From: an uncultured Sphingobacteriaceae bacterium
GTDB lineage: Bacteria > Bacteroidota > Bacteroidia > Sphingobacteriales > Sphingobacteriaceae
Assembly (NCBI GenBank): GCA_946480915.1
Contig: CAMLLO010000010.1
Span: forward strand, 91,674 to 155,673
DNA length: 64,000 nucleotides
Direction of reading: 5' to 3'
Below are positions 9,248 to 19,042 of this stretch, piece after piece. Made by a program: the position numbers and the translations under genes. A model generated the notes under the pieces. The model had not been told where the DNA came from. It worked only from the letters and a program-made list of their open reading frames with translations, and searched no databases. Within the stretch, counting starts at the first letter, position 1. Every line of letters begins with the position of its first letter.

Positions 9248-9998
9248 TAGGGGTGGATGATTTGGTTAGGTTTTTTCTTCTAAGCTCAAAATGTTGTCCC
9301 AGATAAAACTTTCTGGCCATTTCATTATTCGCGATTTCTTCTGGAGTACCAGTCAACATGATTTTTCCTTCTGTGAGCAAATAAGCTCTGTCGGTTATTG
9401 AAAGGGTCTCTTGTACGTTATGGTCGGTTATAAGGATCCCGATATTGCGGTGTTTAAGTTTGGCTACAATACTCTGTATTTCTTCCACAGCAATGGGGTC
9501 AACTCCAGCAAAGGGCTCATCTAATAAAATGAAATTCGGATTTGCTGCCAGCGCACGCGCTATTTCGGTTCTCCGGCGTTCTCCCCCAGATAAAAGATCG
9601 CCCCGGTTTTTAGCAACTCTGTGCAGACTGAATTCTGTAAGAAGTTCCTCAAGTTTGTCTTTCTGTTCTTCCTTAGTGTATTTCCCCATCTCCAGGACGG
9701 CGCGAATGTTGTCTTCCACAGAAAGCTTTCTGAATACTGAGGCTTCCTGGGCTAGATAACCTATGCCTTTTTGTGCCCGGCGATACATCGGATCTTCAGT
9801 TATTTCTTCCTCGTTAAGATAAACATGCCCTTCATTAGGCCTGATCAATCCTACGATCATATAAAACGAAGTAGTCTTTCCTGCACCATTAGGCCCCAAA
9901 AGACCTACAATCTCGCCCTGCTCTACATGGAAAGAGACATTATTTACAACTGTGCGTTGCTTATATTTTTTTACCAGATTTTCTGCTCTGAGTATCAT
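9234..9998 (-). CDS. lptB: LPS export ABC transporter ATP-binding protein LptB
   Basis: ATPase that powers extraction of lipopolysaccharide from the inner membrane with LptFG. Walker A GPNGAGKT is at 35-42, the ABC signature LSGGE at 136-140 and Walker B ILLDE ends at 161, followed by the LptB-like FAGVDP. The histidine switch is in ITDHNV. Length of 254 residues is slightly longer than E. coli LptB because of a polar C-terminal tail. It is packed between recJ (4 bases upstream) and the GH3 gene (14-base overlap). Confidence 0.93.
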   Translation of the reverse strand: MILRAENLVKKYKQRTVVNNVSFHVEQGEIVGLLGPNGAGKTTSFYMIVGLIRPNEGHVYLNEEEITEDPMYRRAQKGIGYLAQEASVFRKLSVEDNIRAVLEMGKYTKEEQKDKLEELLTEFSLHRVAKNRGDLLSGGERRRTEIARALAANPNFILLDEPFAGVDPIAVEEIQSIVAKLKHRNIGILITDHNVQETLSITDRAYLLTEGKIMLTGTPEEIANNEMARKFYLGQHFELRRKNLTKSSTPNDNS

Positions 9999-10002
9999 TT
10001 TA

Positions 10003-11706
10003 TTATTCTAAGATGCTGCGAATTCCTTTAATATTTAATTGAACCGAGCGCTTATCTTTCCAAACATTTTCTTCGATGGAGTAACATACATCAAAGGGAA
10101 TGCCTTTTTCGATTAAGGGAAGGTGTTTGCCTAAATTAAAACCAATGCACTCAAAAACGGGAGATTGATCCTGACTTATATTCATCTTTAAATGATTATT
10201 CCCAACCACTGTAGCGGGCCCTTTTAAGTAAACGCTTTTTGTTAAAAAAATGGGTGCAAGGTTTAGTGGCCCAAATGGTGCAAACTGATTTAGAATTCTG
10301 AATAGCTTTCCGTCAATGTCTTTTAACTTTATGGTAGCATCGATACTAATTTCCTGAATCAATAATTCATCCGGGATTGATTGGGATACAACGTCCTCAA
10401 ATTTTTGTTGAAATGCTGGAATGTTTTCGGGCTTTATAGTTAATCCGGCGGCATATTTATGCCCGCCAAATTGTTCCAGTAAATCGCTGCAAGCACTCAA
10501 TGCTTCATATAGATCAAATCCCAGAACCGAACGTGCCGAGCCTGCTGCATGCCCGTTAGATTTTGTTAGCACGATTGTTGGCCTGTAATATTTTTCGGTA
10601 AGCCTTGAAGCAACAATTCCTATCACTCCTTTGTGCCAGCTTTCATCATAAACCACAGTGGTTTTACGATTAATTTGAGTAGGGTCAGAATCCAGCATTG
10701 CCAGGGCTTGTTCAGTAATTGAACTGTCGAATTCTTTACGTTCTGTGTTCTTGATATTGATTACCAGACTCTGATTCTTTGCCGAAACATCATTGTCTGC
10801 AATAAGCAAACTTACAGAGTGCTTAGCATCATCAATACGGCCAGCAGCATTTATTCTCGGGCCGATCATAAATACGACATCCGAAATAGTGTACTGTTTT
10901 TTTCCTGAAAGTTCTATTAAGGCAGCCAGTCCGTTACACGGACTTTCATTTAATTTTTTCAGGCCAAACCATGCCAGCACGCGATTTTCTCCAGTTATTG
11001 GCACAATATCAGAAGCGATGCTTACTGCCACTAAATCAAGATAGCAGCAAATATCTTCAAACGGAATATCATTTTTCTGTGCATATGCCTGTATCAGTTT
11101 AAAACCAATTCCGCAACCAGAAAGTTCTGTGTAAGGATATTGGCAATCAGCACGTTTAGGGTCTAAAACAGCAACAGCATCTGGCAAAATACTTCCCGGA
11201 GTATGATGATCGCAAATAATAAAATCAATGTTTAATGTATTGGCATAATCAATCTTGTCAATCGATTTTATGCCGCAGTCTAAGGCGATAATTAAGCTAT
11301 ACCCATGCTCTGCAGCGTAATCAATGCCCTGAAAGGAGATTCCATAGCCTTCTTTATACCTGTCGGGAATGTAATAATCAAGCTTTTTATGGTATTTTCG
11401 AAAAAAGCTGTAAACCAAGGCAACAGAAGTAGTCCCATCAACATCGTAATCTCCGTAAATTAAAATTTTTTCTTCTTGTAAGATTGCTTTTTCAATGCGA
11501 AGAATTGCTTTCTCCATATCCTGCATGAGGAAAGGATCGTGCAGGTGACAGAGGTCTGGCCTGAAAAAGCAGCGTGCATCTTCAAAAGTAGTTATCCCTC
11601 TGCCTACCAATAGGGTAGCTAACACTTCGTTAATCTGAAGCGATTGCATCAATTCCTGAATGGCTTTTGGGTTAGTTACTTCCTGCTCTGCCCACCTTTT
11701 TTGCAT
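10003..11706 (-). CDS. recJ: Single-stranded-DNA-specific 5'-3' exonuclease RecJ
   Basis: DHH-superfamily exonuclease that resects single-stranded DNA in recombination and mismatch repair. Motif GDYDVDG is at 85-91 and DHH at 166-168; the DHHA1-type GGHKYAAG motif is near residue 422, and an OB-like region follows. Length of 567 residues is normal. It is the first gene of a compact recJ-lptB-GH3 unit. Confidence 0.95.
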   Translation of the reverse strand: MQKRWAEQEVTNPKAIQELMQSLQINEVLATLLVGRGITTFEDARCFFRPDLCHLHDPFLMQDMEKAILRIEKAILQEEKILIYGDYDVDGTTSVALVYSFFRKYHKKLDYYIPDRYKEGYGISFQGIDYAAEHGYSLIIALDCGIKSIDKIDYANTLNIDFIICDHHTPGSILPDAVAVLDPKRADCQYPYTELSGCGIGFKLIQAYAQKNDIPFEDICCYLDLVAVSIASDIVPITGENRVLAWFGLKKLNESPCNGLAALIELSGKKQYTISDVVFMIGPRINAAGRIDDAKHSVSLLIADNDVSAKNQSLVINIKNTERKEFDSSITEQALAMLDSDPTQINRKTTVVYDESWHKGVIGIVASRLTEKYYRPTIVLTKSNGHAAGSARSVLGFDLYEALSACSDLLEQFGGHKYAAGLTIKPENIPAFQQKFEDVVSQSIPDELLIQEISIDATIKLKDIDGKLFRILNQFAPFGPLNLAPIFLTKSVYLKGPATVVGNNHLKMNISQDQSPVFECIGFNLGKHLPLIEKGIPFDVCYSIEENVWKDKRSVQLNIKGIRSILE

Positions 11707-11803
11707 ATCTTTGTTAGGGTCTAACGGGTAAATATACTATATAAATAGAAATTTATGCCGTATCAGTTTGTAAGTTATTCATTGTCAATAATCAATTTTT
11801 TCT

Positions 11804-12574
11804 GTGAAAGTACATGTATTATACGAAGGGTCTTATTCTGTAGATAGTTCTAAGAAATTTTTGCCTTTCGATCCGGCAATTCATAATCCAAAAGATCGTC
11901 CGGCCTCCTTGTTTGTTTACGTTCAGCCTTTTTTACTCGAAACGTCAAACGGTTTAATTGTGTTTGATACGGGTTTGGGCTTTAAAAATGAACAGGGCGA
12001 GTTAATCATCCACGAGAATATTAAAAAAGCAGGGTATGACTTTCGTGATGTTAATTATTTGCTCATGTCTCATCTTCATTACGATCACTCGGGCGGTATG
12101 ATTTATGAGAAAAACGGCAAAATGGAACTCACATTTCCGAATGCTGAATATGTTATTCAAAGAGGGGAATGGGAGGCAGCTTTTAGTTCAAGTTCTAAAT
12201 CTTACCATACCGAAATATTTGATGTGGTGCAGCGTAGTGGCAGTATTCATTTTGTTGAGGGAAATGGGAAATTACCAGGTGGAATTACATACGAGCTAAC
12301 AGGCGGACATTGCGAGTTTCACCAGGTGTTTTTAGTGGAAGAAGGAGAAGAGAAAGTGTTTTTCGGCGCCGATATTTTGCCTGAACCCGAACAGCTGCTT
12401 CGGAAATTTAAAGCCAAATACGATTTTGACGGGGCAAGGTCGATGGAGTTGCGCGAAACTTATGGTAAGCTCGCAGCGGAAAACAACTGGACCTGCTTGT
12501 ATTATCATGCCAAAAGTCAGCCAATATCAAAGGTTGCAGAAATTGATGGAGGGTTTAAGATACTTCCCGTTTGA
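11804..12574 (+). CDS. Metallo-beta-lactamase-fold hydrolase
   Basis: Soluble MBL-fold enzyme with the zinc motif HLHYDH at 90-95, a later TGGHCEFH histidine and FFGADILPE. It resembles the lactonase/glyoxalase-like branch, in which an early strand carries VFDTGLG. No signal peptide is visible. The start is a GTG; the first ATG further in would remove the first strands. It converges with yceI across a bidirectional terminator at 12587. Substrate unknown. Confidence 0.85.
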   Translation: MKVHVLYEGSYSVDSSKKFLPFDPAIHNPKDRPASLFVYVQPFLLETSNGLIVFDTGLGFKNEQGELIIHENIKKAGYDFRDVNYLLMSHLHYDHSGGMIYEKNGKMELTFPNAEYVIQRGEWEAAFSSSSKSYHTEIFDVVQRSGSIHFVEGNGKLPGGITYELTGGHCEFHQVFLVEEGEEKVFFGADILPEPEQLLRKFKAKYDFDGARSMELRETYGKLAAENNWTCLYYHAKSQPISKVAEIDGGFKILPV

Positions 12575-12586
12575 AAAAAAGGAATA

Positions 12587-12614
12587 AAAAAACCGGAGCA
12601 AGCCCCGGTTTTTT
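12587..12614. terminator. Bidirectional terminator between the MBL gene and yceI
   Basis: A 10-bp stem (AAAAAACCGG / CCGGTTTTTT) with an 8-base loop lies between two convergent genes and has A-runs and T-runs on both sides. Confidence 0.85.
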
Positions 12615-12641
12615 CTCACCAATTATAAACCAACATTTAGT

Positions 12642-13238
12642 TTATTTCTTAGCCACAAGATTAATTGATAATTCAAATTCATCATCAATCGCCTTGTCGC
12701 CTATATCCCCAAAAAAGTTTTTTGAGCGGTATTTAATATCATATTTAGTACGATCGACTTTTACGCCTTTGGCTACGGCAGCAACAGTGTTTTTTACTCT
12801 TTTAACAGAAGCAGGAAAGCTTATTTCGTTTTTAATTCCCTTAATCGTTAAATCTCCGGTGATATTCACGCGGTCTTTTCCCGCCGGAGAAACCTTTGTA
12901 ATTTCAAAAGTAGAAGCAGGATTTTTAACTACAGAAAAGAAATCGTCACTTTTTAAATGATTTAACAGATTCTGATTGGAATTTCCTTTTAGATCTGAAA
13001 TGGCAATAGTGCTCATGTCAATTCCGAAGCTTCCGCTTTTTAAGCTCTTTCCCACAAAAGACAAGGTTCCTGAAGCTAATTGAATGGTGCCTTTGTGACT
13101 GCCTCCAACTTTGCCAGCTACCCATTCTATTGAGGATGCTTTAGTATCTACAACGAAGTTCTCGGGTGCTGCAGATTTAAAAGAAAAGATTGTTGCCGTT
13201 GCCGTGGCAAGTAAAATGGTTAAAATCCTGAATTTCAT
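12642..13238 (-). CDS. YceI family secreted lipid-binding protein
   Basis: An N-terminal signal peptide (about 22 residues, ending near FSFKSAA) is followed by a YceI lipocalin-like beta barrel of about 175 residues. Typical features are the start VDTKASSIEWVAGKVGGSHKGTI, the GDLTIKGI strand and the basic YRSKNFFGD segment near the end. YceI proteins bind isoprenoid-like lipids in the periplasm, which could include quinone or carotenoid precursors, but the ligand here is unknown. Monocistronic, between two terminators. Confidence 0.9.
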   Translation of the reverse strand: MKFRILTILLATATATIFSFKSAAPENFVVDTKASSIEWVAGKVGGSHKGTIQLASGTLSFVGKSLKSGSFGIDMSTIAISDLKGNSNQNLLNHLKSDDFFSVVKNPASTFEITKVSPAGKDRVNITGDLTIKGIKNEISFPASVKRVKNTVAAVAKGVKVDRTKYDIKYRSKNFFGDIGDKAIDDEFELSINLVAKK

Positions 13239-13254
13239 AAACTGATTATTGAAA

Positions 13255-13262
13255 CAAAAATA
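13255..13262 (-). promoter_or_regulatory. Putative -7 promoter box of yceI
   Basis: On the minus strand TATTTTTG matches TAnnTTTG, about 17 bases before the yceI start codon. No clear -33 TTTG is present. Confidence 0.4.
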
Positions 13263-13336
13263 CTGTATTTGCTTAGATGTTTAAACGTGTATTCGCGCTT
13301 ATAGTGTCATTTCTTAGTTACATCAAAGGCAAGAAA

Positions 13337-13359
13337 AAGGGATAAAGGTATTATCCCTT
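13337..13359 (-). terminator. Rho-independent terminator downstream of pruA
   Basis: A 9-bp perfect stem (AAGGGATAA / TTATCCCTT, 5-base loop) is followed by TTTCTT on the minus strand. It lies about 135 bases past the pruA stop codon. Confidence 0.6.
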
Positions 13360-13493
13360 AGGATAAGGGCGATGATGCTCTGTCAAAATTTGCAGGGGTA
13401 ACCAGCATAGTAAAAGGGCTGGGGATTAAACAACCAGCCACTCTAAATTACTTATGAAACTTGCCCAAGTTTAATCCCTGGGCGAGGTGAATT

Positions 13494-15128
13494 TTATTCT
13501 TTCTCAAGAAAAGGATATCTGTAATCTTTTGCAGGGTCGAAAGTTTCCTTTATAGTTCTTGGAGAAACCCAGCGAAGCAAGTTTATCATCGCACCTGCTT
13601 TGTCGTTTGTTCCCGAGCCACGGGCACCCCCAAATGGCTGCTGACCGACAACCGCTCCGGTGCATTTATCATTAATGTAGAAGTTTCCGGCCGAGTTGCG
13701 TAGAGCATAGGTCGCTTGCTGTATCGCGTAACGATCCTGGGCTATAATTGCCCCCGTTAACGCATAGATAGAGGTATTGTCAACAACAGTGAGAATTTTT
13801 TCGAACTCTTCATCTTTATAAACATGAACTGTAAGAATCGGTCCGAACAATTCTTCGCACATAGTGTACGAGTATGGATCTTTGCTTACGATTACTGTCG
13901 GATCAATAAAATAGCCTTCAGATTTATCATATTTACCTCCCGCTATTACTTCAAGAGCCGGATCGCTTTTGGCATCATCAATCGCTTTGCTAAGTTTATC
14001 GAACGAAGCTTCCGTAATCACTGCATTTACAAAATTGCCGAAATCTTCAACCGGGCCAACTTTAATGCTCGCAAGATCGTTCAGCATCAGCTCTTTAATT
14101 TGAGGCCATAAGGATTCGGCAATATATACTCTCGAGGCTGCGGAGCATTTTTGTCCCTGATATTCGAAAGCTCCCCGTATAATTGCAGTACTGGCCACTT
14201 GCACATCTGCAGAGCTATGAACCAGAATGAAATCTTTACCGCCTGTTTCGCCGACTATTCTGGGATAGCTTTTGTATTTATGAATATTCGTTCCAAGAGT
14301 TTTCCAAATTTCCTGAAATACCTTAGTAGAACCAGTAAAGTGGATTCCCGCAAAATCATGATGATTGAAAATCACTTCTCCCGCTTCGGGACCATTAACA
14401 AAAATTAAGTTAATCACACCATCAGGTAAGCCAGCTTCCCGGAAAATTTCCATGATCACATTCGCCGAATAGATCTGAGAATCTGCGGGTTTCCAAACTA
14501 CAACATTGCCCATTAAGGCCGCCGAAGCCGGAAGATTGGCCGCAATTGCAGTGAAATTGAACGGTGTAAGCGCAAATACAAAACCTTCAAGGGGACGTTG
14601 TTCTACACGGTTCCAAACTCCTTTAGCCGAAGTAGGAGGTTGCTGCGCGTAAATTTCAGCCATGTACTGCACGTTAAACCGGATAAAGTCAACGAGTTCA
14701 CAAACAGCGTCTATCTCTGCCTGGTAAACATTTTTCGACTGGGCGAGCATAGTAGCAGCGTTTAGTCTGTACCGGTACGGGCCCGAAGCCAAATCTGCAG
14801 CTTTTAAAAATATAGCTGCACGCTGTTCCCATGGCAGATTTTCCCAATCAGCTTTTGCCAATAAGGCAGCATTTATGGCTTGGTCCACATGGGATTTATC
14901 GCCCTCATAATAATGCCCGATTACCTGCCGGTGATTATGTGGAGGACGGATTTCTTTTTTATTAGTGGTTCGAACTTCTTTGCCTCCAATATACATCGGT
15001 ATATCAGCTTGGGCAGCATATGCATCCCTCAAAACTTTCTTTAAAAGCATCCGCTCATTACTGCCCGGAGCATAGTTTAGAATGGGCTCATTAATTGCTG
15101 GCGGTATTTTAAAAAATCCCTTTGTCAT
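13494..15128 (-). CDS. pruA: L-glutamate gamma-semialdehyde (1-pyrroline-5-carboxylate) dehydrogenase
   Basis: NAD-dependent aldehyde dehydrogenase that converts glutamate semialdehyde to glutamate, the second step of proline catabolism. Catalytic Glu294 (VGETGGKD) and Cys328 (GQKCSA) are present, along with LTPFNFTA and PFGGARGSGTNDKAG typical of P5C dehydrogenases. The frame is open to 15158, but the ATG at 15128 gives the usual start and a 544-residue protein. No proline dehydrogenase domain is fused and no putA lies nearby, so the pathway is split in this genome. Confidence 0.94.
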   Translation of the reverse strand: MTKGFFKIPPAINEPILNYAPGSNERMLLKKVLRDAYAAQADIPMYIGGKEVRTTNKKEIRPPHNHRQVIGHYYEGDKSHVDQAINAALLAKADWENLPWEQRAAIFLKAADLASGPYRYRLNAATMLAQSKNVYQAEIDAVCELVDFIRFNVQYMAEIYAQQPPTSAKGVWNRVEQRPLEGFVFALTPFNFTAIAANLPASAALMGNVVVWKPADSQIYSANVIMEIFREAGLPDGVINLIFVNGPEAGEVIFNHHDFAGIHFTGSTKVFQEIWKTLGTNIHKYKSYPRIVGETGGKDFILVHSSADVQVASTAIIRGAFEYQGQKCSAASRVYIAESLWPQIKELMLNDLASIKVGPVEDFGNFVNAVITEASFDKLSKAIDDAKSDPALEVIAGGKYDKSEGYFIDPTVIVSKDPYSYTMCEELFGPILTVHVYKDEEFEKILTVVDNTSIYALTGAIIAQDRYAIQQATYALRNSAGNFYINDKCTGAVVGQQPFGGARGSGTNDKAGAMINLLRWVSPRTIKETFDPAKDYRYPFLEKE

Positions 15129-15215
15129 TGGTTTGATGTTTATTCTCAAATATACCAAAGAGGATTTTAAATCATGTAAATCGGATGAATAAAATAGAGT
15201 TTAGGAGTCTCAATA

Positions 15216-15902
15216 TTAAACATAAATTCTTTTCATAAAATCGCCTTTGTATGTGTCAGAAACAGGAATATATTCACCATTGAGCTTAATTCGATCACGT
15301 TCAACACTCTCGATTTTATCTATGGCAACTAGATATGATTTATGTACCCGGCAGAAATTTGCGGATGGGAGATCTTGTTCCAGGTCTTTGAACGTTTGTA
15401 GGGTCATTATCTTTTTTTCAGTAGTATGTATTCTGCGATAATCTCTCATACCTTCAATAAAAAGGATAGTGTCAAACTGGATTTTTTCAAGGCGATATTC
15501 TGTTTTTATGAACATAAATGTTCTGCTGTCATTTTTCTGAGATGTATTAAGTTTGTCAAACACTCGTCCTGCTGATTGTGCAAAACGCTCAAAAGTGAAG
15601 GGTTTTAACAGATAATCCGTAACATTAAGTTCAAACCCTTTTAATGCGTATTTATCAAAAGCCGTCGTGATTATAATTTCAGGACGCTGATTTAATGATT
15701 CAATAAGCTGAATACCCGTAAACCCATCCATTTGGATGTCCAGAAATATTAAATCTACATTTTGTGTTTTTAGGAAACCAATTGCCTCAATTCCATTATC
15801 AAAAAAGCCAATAAGACTTAGAAAAGAAACTTTTTTGACGTAGTCTTTGATTCGTTCAAGTGCCAGCGGCTCGTCTTCGATAATTATGCAATTAATCTTC
15901 AC
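15216..15902 (-). CDS. LytTR-family DNA-binding response regulator
   Basis: The receiver domain covers residues 1-120 with phosphoacceptor Asp55 (LIFLDIQ), acidic EDE at 9-11 and a conserved Lys near 103 (LLKPF). The C-terminal LytTR DNA-binding domain is at about 130-228, with the family's FCRVHKSYLV segment. The start overlaps the end of the histidine kinase by 11 bases, so the two are translated as a pair. Targets are not visible here; LytTR sites upstream of lpxK were not found. Confidence 0.92.
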   Translation of the reverse strand: MKINCIIIEDEPLALERIKDYVKKVSFLSLIGFFDNGIEAIGFLKTQNVDLIFLDIQMDGFTGIQLIESLNQRPEIIITTAFDKYALKGFELNVTDYLLKPFTFERFAQSAGRVFDKLNTSQKNDSRTFMFIKTEYRLEKIQFDTILFIEGMRDYRRIHTTEKKIMTLQTFKDLEQDLPSANFCRVHKSYLVAIDKIESVERDRIKLNGEYIPVSDTYKGDFMKRIYV

Positions 15903-16944
15903 TTAAATCGAGGTTTAGATTTATACTATATAGCTCATCCGATTTCTGTATCTCTAACTGATGTCTCGGATACATCAAATTTAAGCGGTTCTTAATAAGT
16001 TCCAGACCAATACCACCTTTTTGTTGCGGCAAAACAGCGTAATCTATTGCATTTTTGCAATTAAAAATTATTCCCGTACTATTAATGTTAATTGAGATAT
16101 CAATTGCATGTTCAATTTTCTTGTTTGTAGCATGTTTAAAGGCATTTTCGATGAAAGGTATAAATAGCATTGGTGCGATTTTTAAGCCTTTTGTATTCCC
16201 TGTCACTTCGTATCGTATAAAGTTTGGATTTCGAGTTCTTATCCGTTGCAATTCAAGATACTTTTCAAGGTATTCAAGCTCTTGACGAAGAGGGATTTTT
16301 TCTGAGCCAGAATCGTAAATTGTAAAGCGCATGATATCTGAAAGTTTATTAAGATATGCAGATGCCTTTTTAGGTTCTTTCTCAATAAGTATATCTATGT
16401 TGTTCAGTGTATTGAAAAGAAAGTGAGGGTTTATCTGGGCCCTTAAGAGGGAGAGCTCGGTTTGTAGATTCTTTCGTTTTAATTGTTCTTTAACTCTGAT
16501 TTCGGAATACCATGAGATAAAACCTTTTAATAGAGAGCCATGAATCAGACTATTAAAGATGCTTTGGAAATAATAATATAAATAGCTTTTATGTTGTAAA
16601 AATGGTTTGCTGCTAATTAGTCCTTGTGAGTTTAAATATTGTTGTTCAAAAAGTTCGAAGAACAGAATTGCTATGCCTGAAACAATAATTAAAGTGAAGC
16701 TGCTATAGATGAGAAATTTAAAATAACGCTTTTGTGGCAGAAAGTTGGGAAACAAATAGAAATATACGATGTAGAAAGCAATTAACCTAGAACTAGTCTG
16801 TAGTAAAAAATCGACTGTGCGGATATCGTTTGAAATAATCGTTCTTGGTGATGAGTCACGATTAAAAAACAGAAATATAGAAAAATTTATTATTATAGTA
16901 CTCCAGTAAAGCGCATGTATGAGAATAACAGTGTTTCTTTTCAT
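15892..16944 (-). CDS. LytS/YehU-type membrane sensor histidine kinase
   Basis: Four likely membrane helices in the first 145 residues, with no extracellular sensor domain of any size, are followed by a histidine kinase of the His_kinase family. The phosphoacceptor His174 is in NPHFLFNTLNN, the N box in PFIENAFKH, and the G box in KGGIGLELIKNRL. Length of 350 residues is normal. It forms an overlapping pair with the LytTR regulator. Signal unknown; the kinase lies 160 bases from divergent lpxK. Confidence 0.92.
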   Translation of the reverse strand: MKRNTVILIHALYWSTIIINFSIFLFFNRDSSPRTIISNDIRTVDFLLQTSSRLIAFYIVYFYLFPNFLPQKRYFKFLIYSSFTLIIVSGIAILFFELFEQQYLNSQGLISSKPFLQHKSYLYYYFQSIFNSLIHGSLLKGFISWYSEIRVKEQLKRKNLQTELSLLRAQINPHFLFNTLNNIDILIEKEPKKASAYLNKLSDIMRFTIYDSGSEKIPLRQELEYLEKYLELQRIRTRNPNFIRYEVTGNTKGLKIAPMLFIPFIENAFKHATNKKIEHAIDISININSTGIIFNCKNAIDYAVLPQQKGGIGLELIKNRLNLMYPRHQLEIQKSDELYSINLNLDLSED

Positions 16945-17106
16945 TTCAAATATTAATGTTTAGCAAACCTGTCGAAAATTTCACCGGTTAATAAATCCAA
17001 TCTGCAAAATGTACGATAACATCTGCAATACTAGAATAATGGGGTATAATTCGAACAACAAAAACATTCTTATCTCGAACTAAGCTCTATAAGTTATCTT
17101 TACCCC

Positions 17107-18264
17107 ATGCAATACCTGCGACTTTTGTTGCTTCCTTTTTCTTTGATTTATGGATGTATTATCCAGATAAGAAATCTGCTTTACGATCTAAAGATTTTCA
17201 AATCTCACAAATTTAACCTTCCAGTAATAAGCATTGGAAATCTCGCCATTGGTGGTGCCGGTAAAAGTCCTATGGCCGAGTATATTGTGCGCCTTTTGAA
17301 GGAAAGATATAAAGTCGCGATTCTAAGCAGGGGCTATAAACGCAGCACGAAAGGCTTTAGGATAGTTGATACATTAAATACAGCTGCTGAAGTTGGCGAT
17401 GAGCCCTTGCAGTTCAAGCATAAGTTCAGCAATGTTACAGTTGCCGTTTCAGAAAAGCGAGTACCGGGAATCGAACGTCTCCAGGAAAACCATGACGTGA
17501 TTATTCTCGATGATGCTTTTCAACATAGGGCTGTAAGGCCTGGTTTAAGTATTTTGCTTTTCGATTATACCCGGTTGAACGATTTCTTTCTTATGCTTCC
17601 CGCAGGAAACCTTCGGGAGCCATTTGCCAACAGAAAAAGAGCAGACATTCTGGTAGTTTCAAAATGCCCTGAAAGTTTGTCTGAGACCGAAAAAGAAAAA
17701 ATAACAGAACGTATCAGTCCTTTCAAGCATCAGAATTTGTTTTTTTCCTATCTGGAGTATGGAAATTTAATTTCCTTAGCTTCCGCTGATGAAACCTGCA
17801 TGAGTTTACCGCTTAAAAAATACAATGAGAAAGCTCATGCAAGCTTCATAGCCGATAAAAAACAATTATTTTCAAATGAAAAACTCTTGTGGGGTATTAC
17901 ATCCCAAACTTCGGTGTTTTTGCTAACGGGTATTGCTAACCCAGAGCCCCTGTTAAAAAAGGTTAAAAGTTTTACCGGCAGAGTCATCCATCATGATTAC
18001 CCCGATCATTACACTTTCAGCACAAAAAATATTGCTAAACTTGCAGAAGAGTTTAATGAAGATGCATCCGTCGACAAGTTGATCATCACAACGGAGAAAG
18101 ATGCACAGCGATTACAGGTGGCGGAATTACTCGAACTTTTAAATGGTTTACCGGTTTATTACCTGCCGGTTACCGCCAGAATTCATCAGCCGGATGATGA
18201 ACGTTTTAACAAGTTAATAGAACTCTATGTTACAAGAGATATACAACACTACAGCATACATTAA
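17107..18264 (+). CDS. lpxK: Tetraacyldisaccharide 4'-kinase
   Basis: Phosphorylates the 4' position of the lipid A disaccharide at the inner membrane. An N-terminal hydrophobic helix (residues 3-20) is followed by the Walker A-like GGAGKS at 49-54 and LSRGYKR, and later by DDAFQHR and TTEKDAQRL. The start lies 4 bases past a TATCTTTA box that resembles a -7 promoter. The 3' end overlaps the next gene by 38 bases. A contiguous insertion of about 45 residues near 220-265 is poorly conserved-looking. Confidence 0.92.
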   Translation: MQYLRLLLLPFSLIYGCIIQIRNLLYDLKIFKSHKFNLPVISIGNLAIGGAGKSPMAEYIVRLLKERYKVAILSRGYKRSTKGFRIVDTLNTAAEVGDEPLQFKHKFSNVTVAVSEKRVPGIERLQENHDVIILDDAFQHRAVRPGLSILLFDYTRLNDFFLMLPAGNLREPFANRKRADILVVSKCPESLSETEKEKITERISPFKHQNLFFSYLEYGNLISLASADETCMSLPLKKYNEKAHASFIADKKQLFSNEKLLWGITSQTSVFLLTGIANPEPLLKKVKSFTGRVIHHDYPDHYTFSTKNIAKLAEEFNEDASVDKLIITTEKDAQRLQVAELLELLNGLPVYYLPVTARIHQPDDERFNKLIELYVTRDIQHYSIH

Positions 18265-19042
18265 AAACAAAATAGGTGATTTTACGCCCGAAATTGGCAT
18301 TATCCTCGGAACGGGCCTGGGAGCTCTCGTTGATGAGATAGAGATCGAGCATAAACTGATGTATTCCAATATTCCGAACTTCCCGATTTCGACCCTCGAA
18401 TTTCATTCAGGAAGATTAATTTTTGGAATGCTGGAAGGCAAAAGGGTTGTAGCAATGCAGGGGCGACTTCATTATTATGAAGGCTACGATATGAAGCAGA
18501 TTACCTTCCCCGTAAGGGTAATGAAAATGCTGGGAATAACAAAGATTTTTGTTTCAAACGCCAGCGGATCTTTAAACCCTGATTATAAGACAGGCGACCT
18601 AATGATTATTGAGGATCATATCAATCTTCAGCATGATAATCCATTGCGAGGTAGGAATTTTGAAGAACTTGGTCCACGGTTTCCAGACATGAGCCAGCCC
18701 TATAGCCGCGAAATGGTGAAGAAGGGAATGGAGATTGCAGCTAAAAATAACATCAGGTGTCATAAAGGGATCTACGTTTCTGTTGCGGGGCCGAATCTTG
18801 AAACAAAAGCGGAGTATAGATATTTAAGAATTATTGGTGGCGATGCTGTTGGAATGAGTACCGTGCCGGAAGTTATTGTTTCAAATCATATGGGATTACC
18901 TGTCTTTGCAATATCTGTATTAACAGATGAAGGCTTCCTGGATGTACTTGAACCTGTTTCTGTTGAAGATATAATTAAGGTTGCCGAAACTGCAGAGCCT
19001 AAAATGACGACTATACTTAAAGAATTGATTGCCTCTCTATAA
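18227..19042 (+). CDS. Purine-nucleoside phosphorylase
   Basis: Trimeric-type PNP that splits purine nucleosides with phosphate for salvage. Family motifs are the phosphate-binding ILGTGLGALVDEI near the N terminus, SNASGSLNPDYKTGDLMIIEDHINL near 110-135, and the glutamate- and methionine-bearing VGMSTVPEVI near 205. Length of 271 residues is normal. The ATG lies inside the 3' end of lpxK (38-base overlap), and its stop overlaps the ATG of the porin gene, so lpxK-PNP-porin look translationally coupled. Confidence 0.94.
   Translation: MLQEIYNTTAYIKNKIGDFTPEIGIILGTGLGALVDEIEIEHKLMYSNIPNFPISTLEFHSGRLIFGMLEGKRVVAMQGRLHYYEGYDMKQITFPVRVMKMLGITKIFVSNASGSLNPDYKTGDLMIIEDHINLQHDNPLRGRNFEELGPRFPDMSQPYSREMVKKGMEIAAKNNIRCHKGIYVSVAGPNLETKAEYRYLRIIGGDAVGMSTVPEVIVSNHMGLPVFAISVLTDEGFLDVLEPVSVEDIIKVAETAEPKMTTILKELIASL

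Noticed and set aside
12571..12960. 129-residue plus-strand frame between the MBL and yceI genes
   Set aside because: It runs antisense to yceI and across the bidirectional terminator; yceI has a signal peptide and family motifs.
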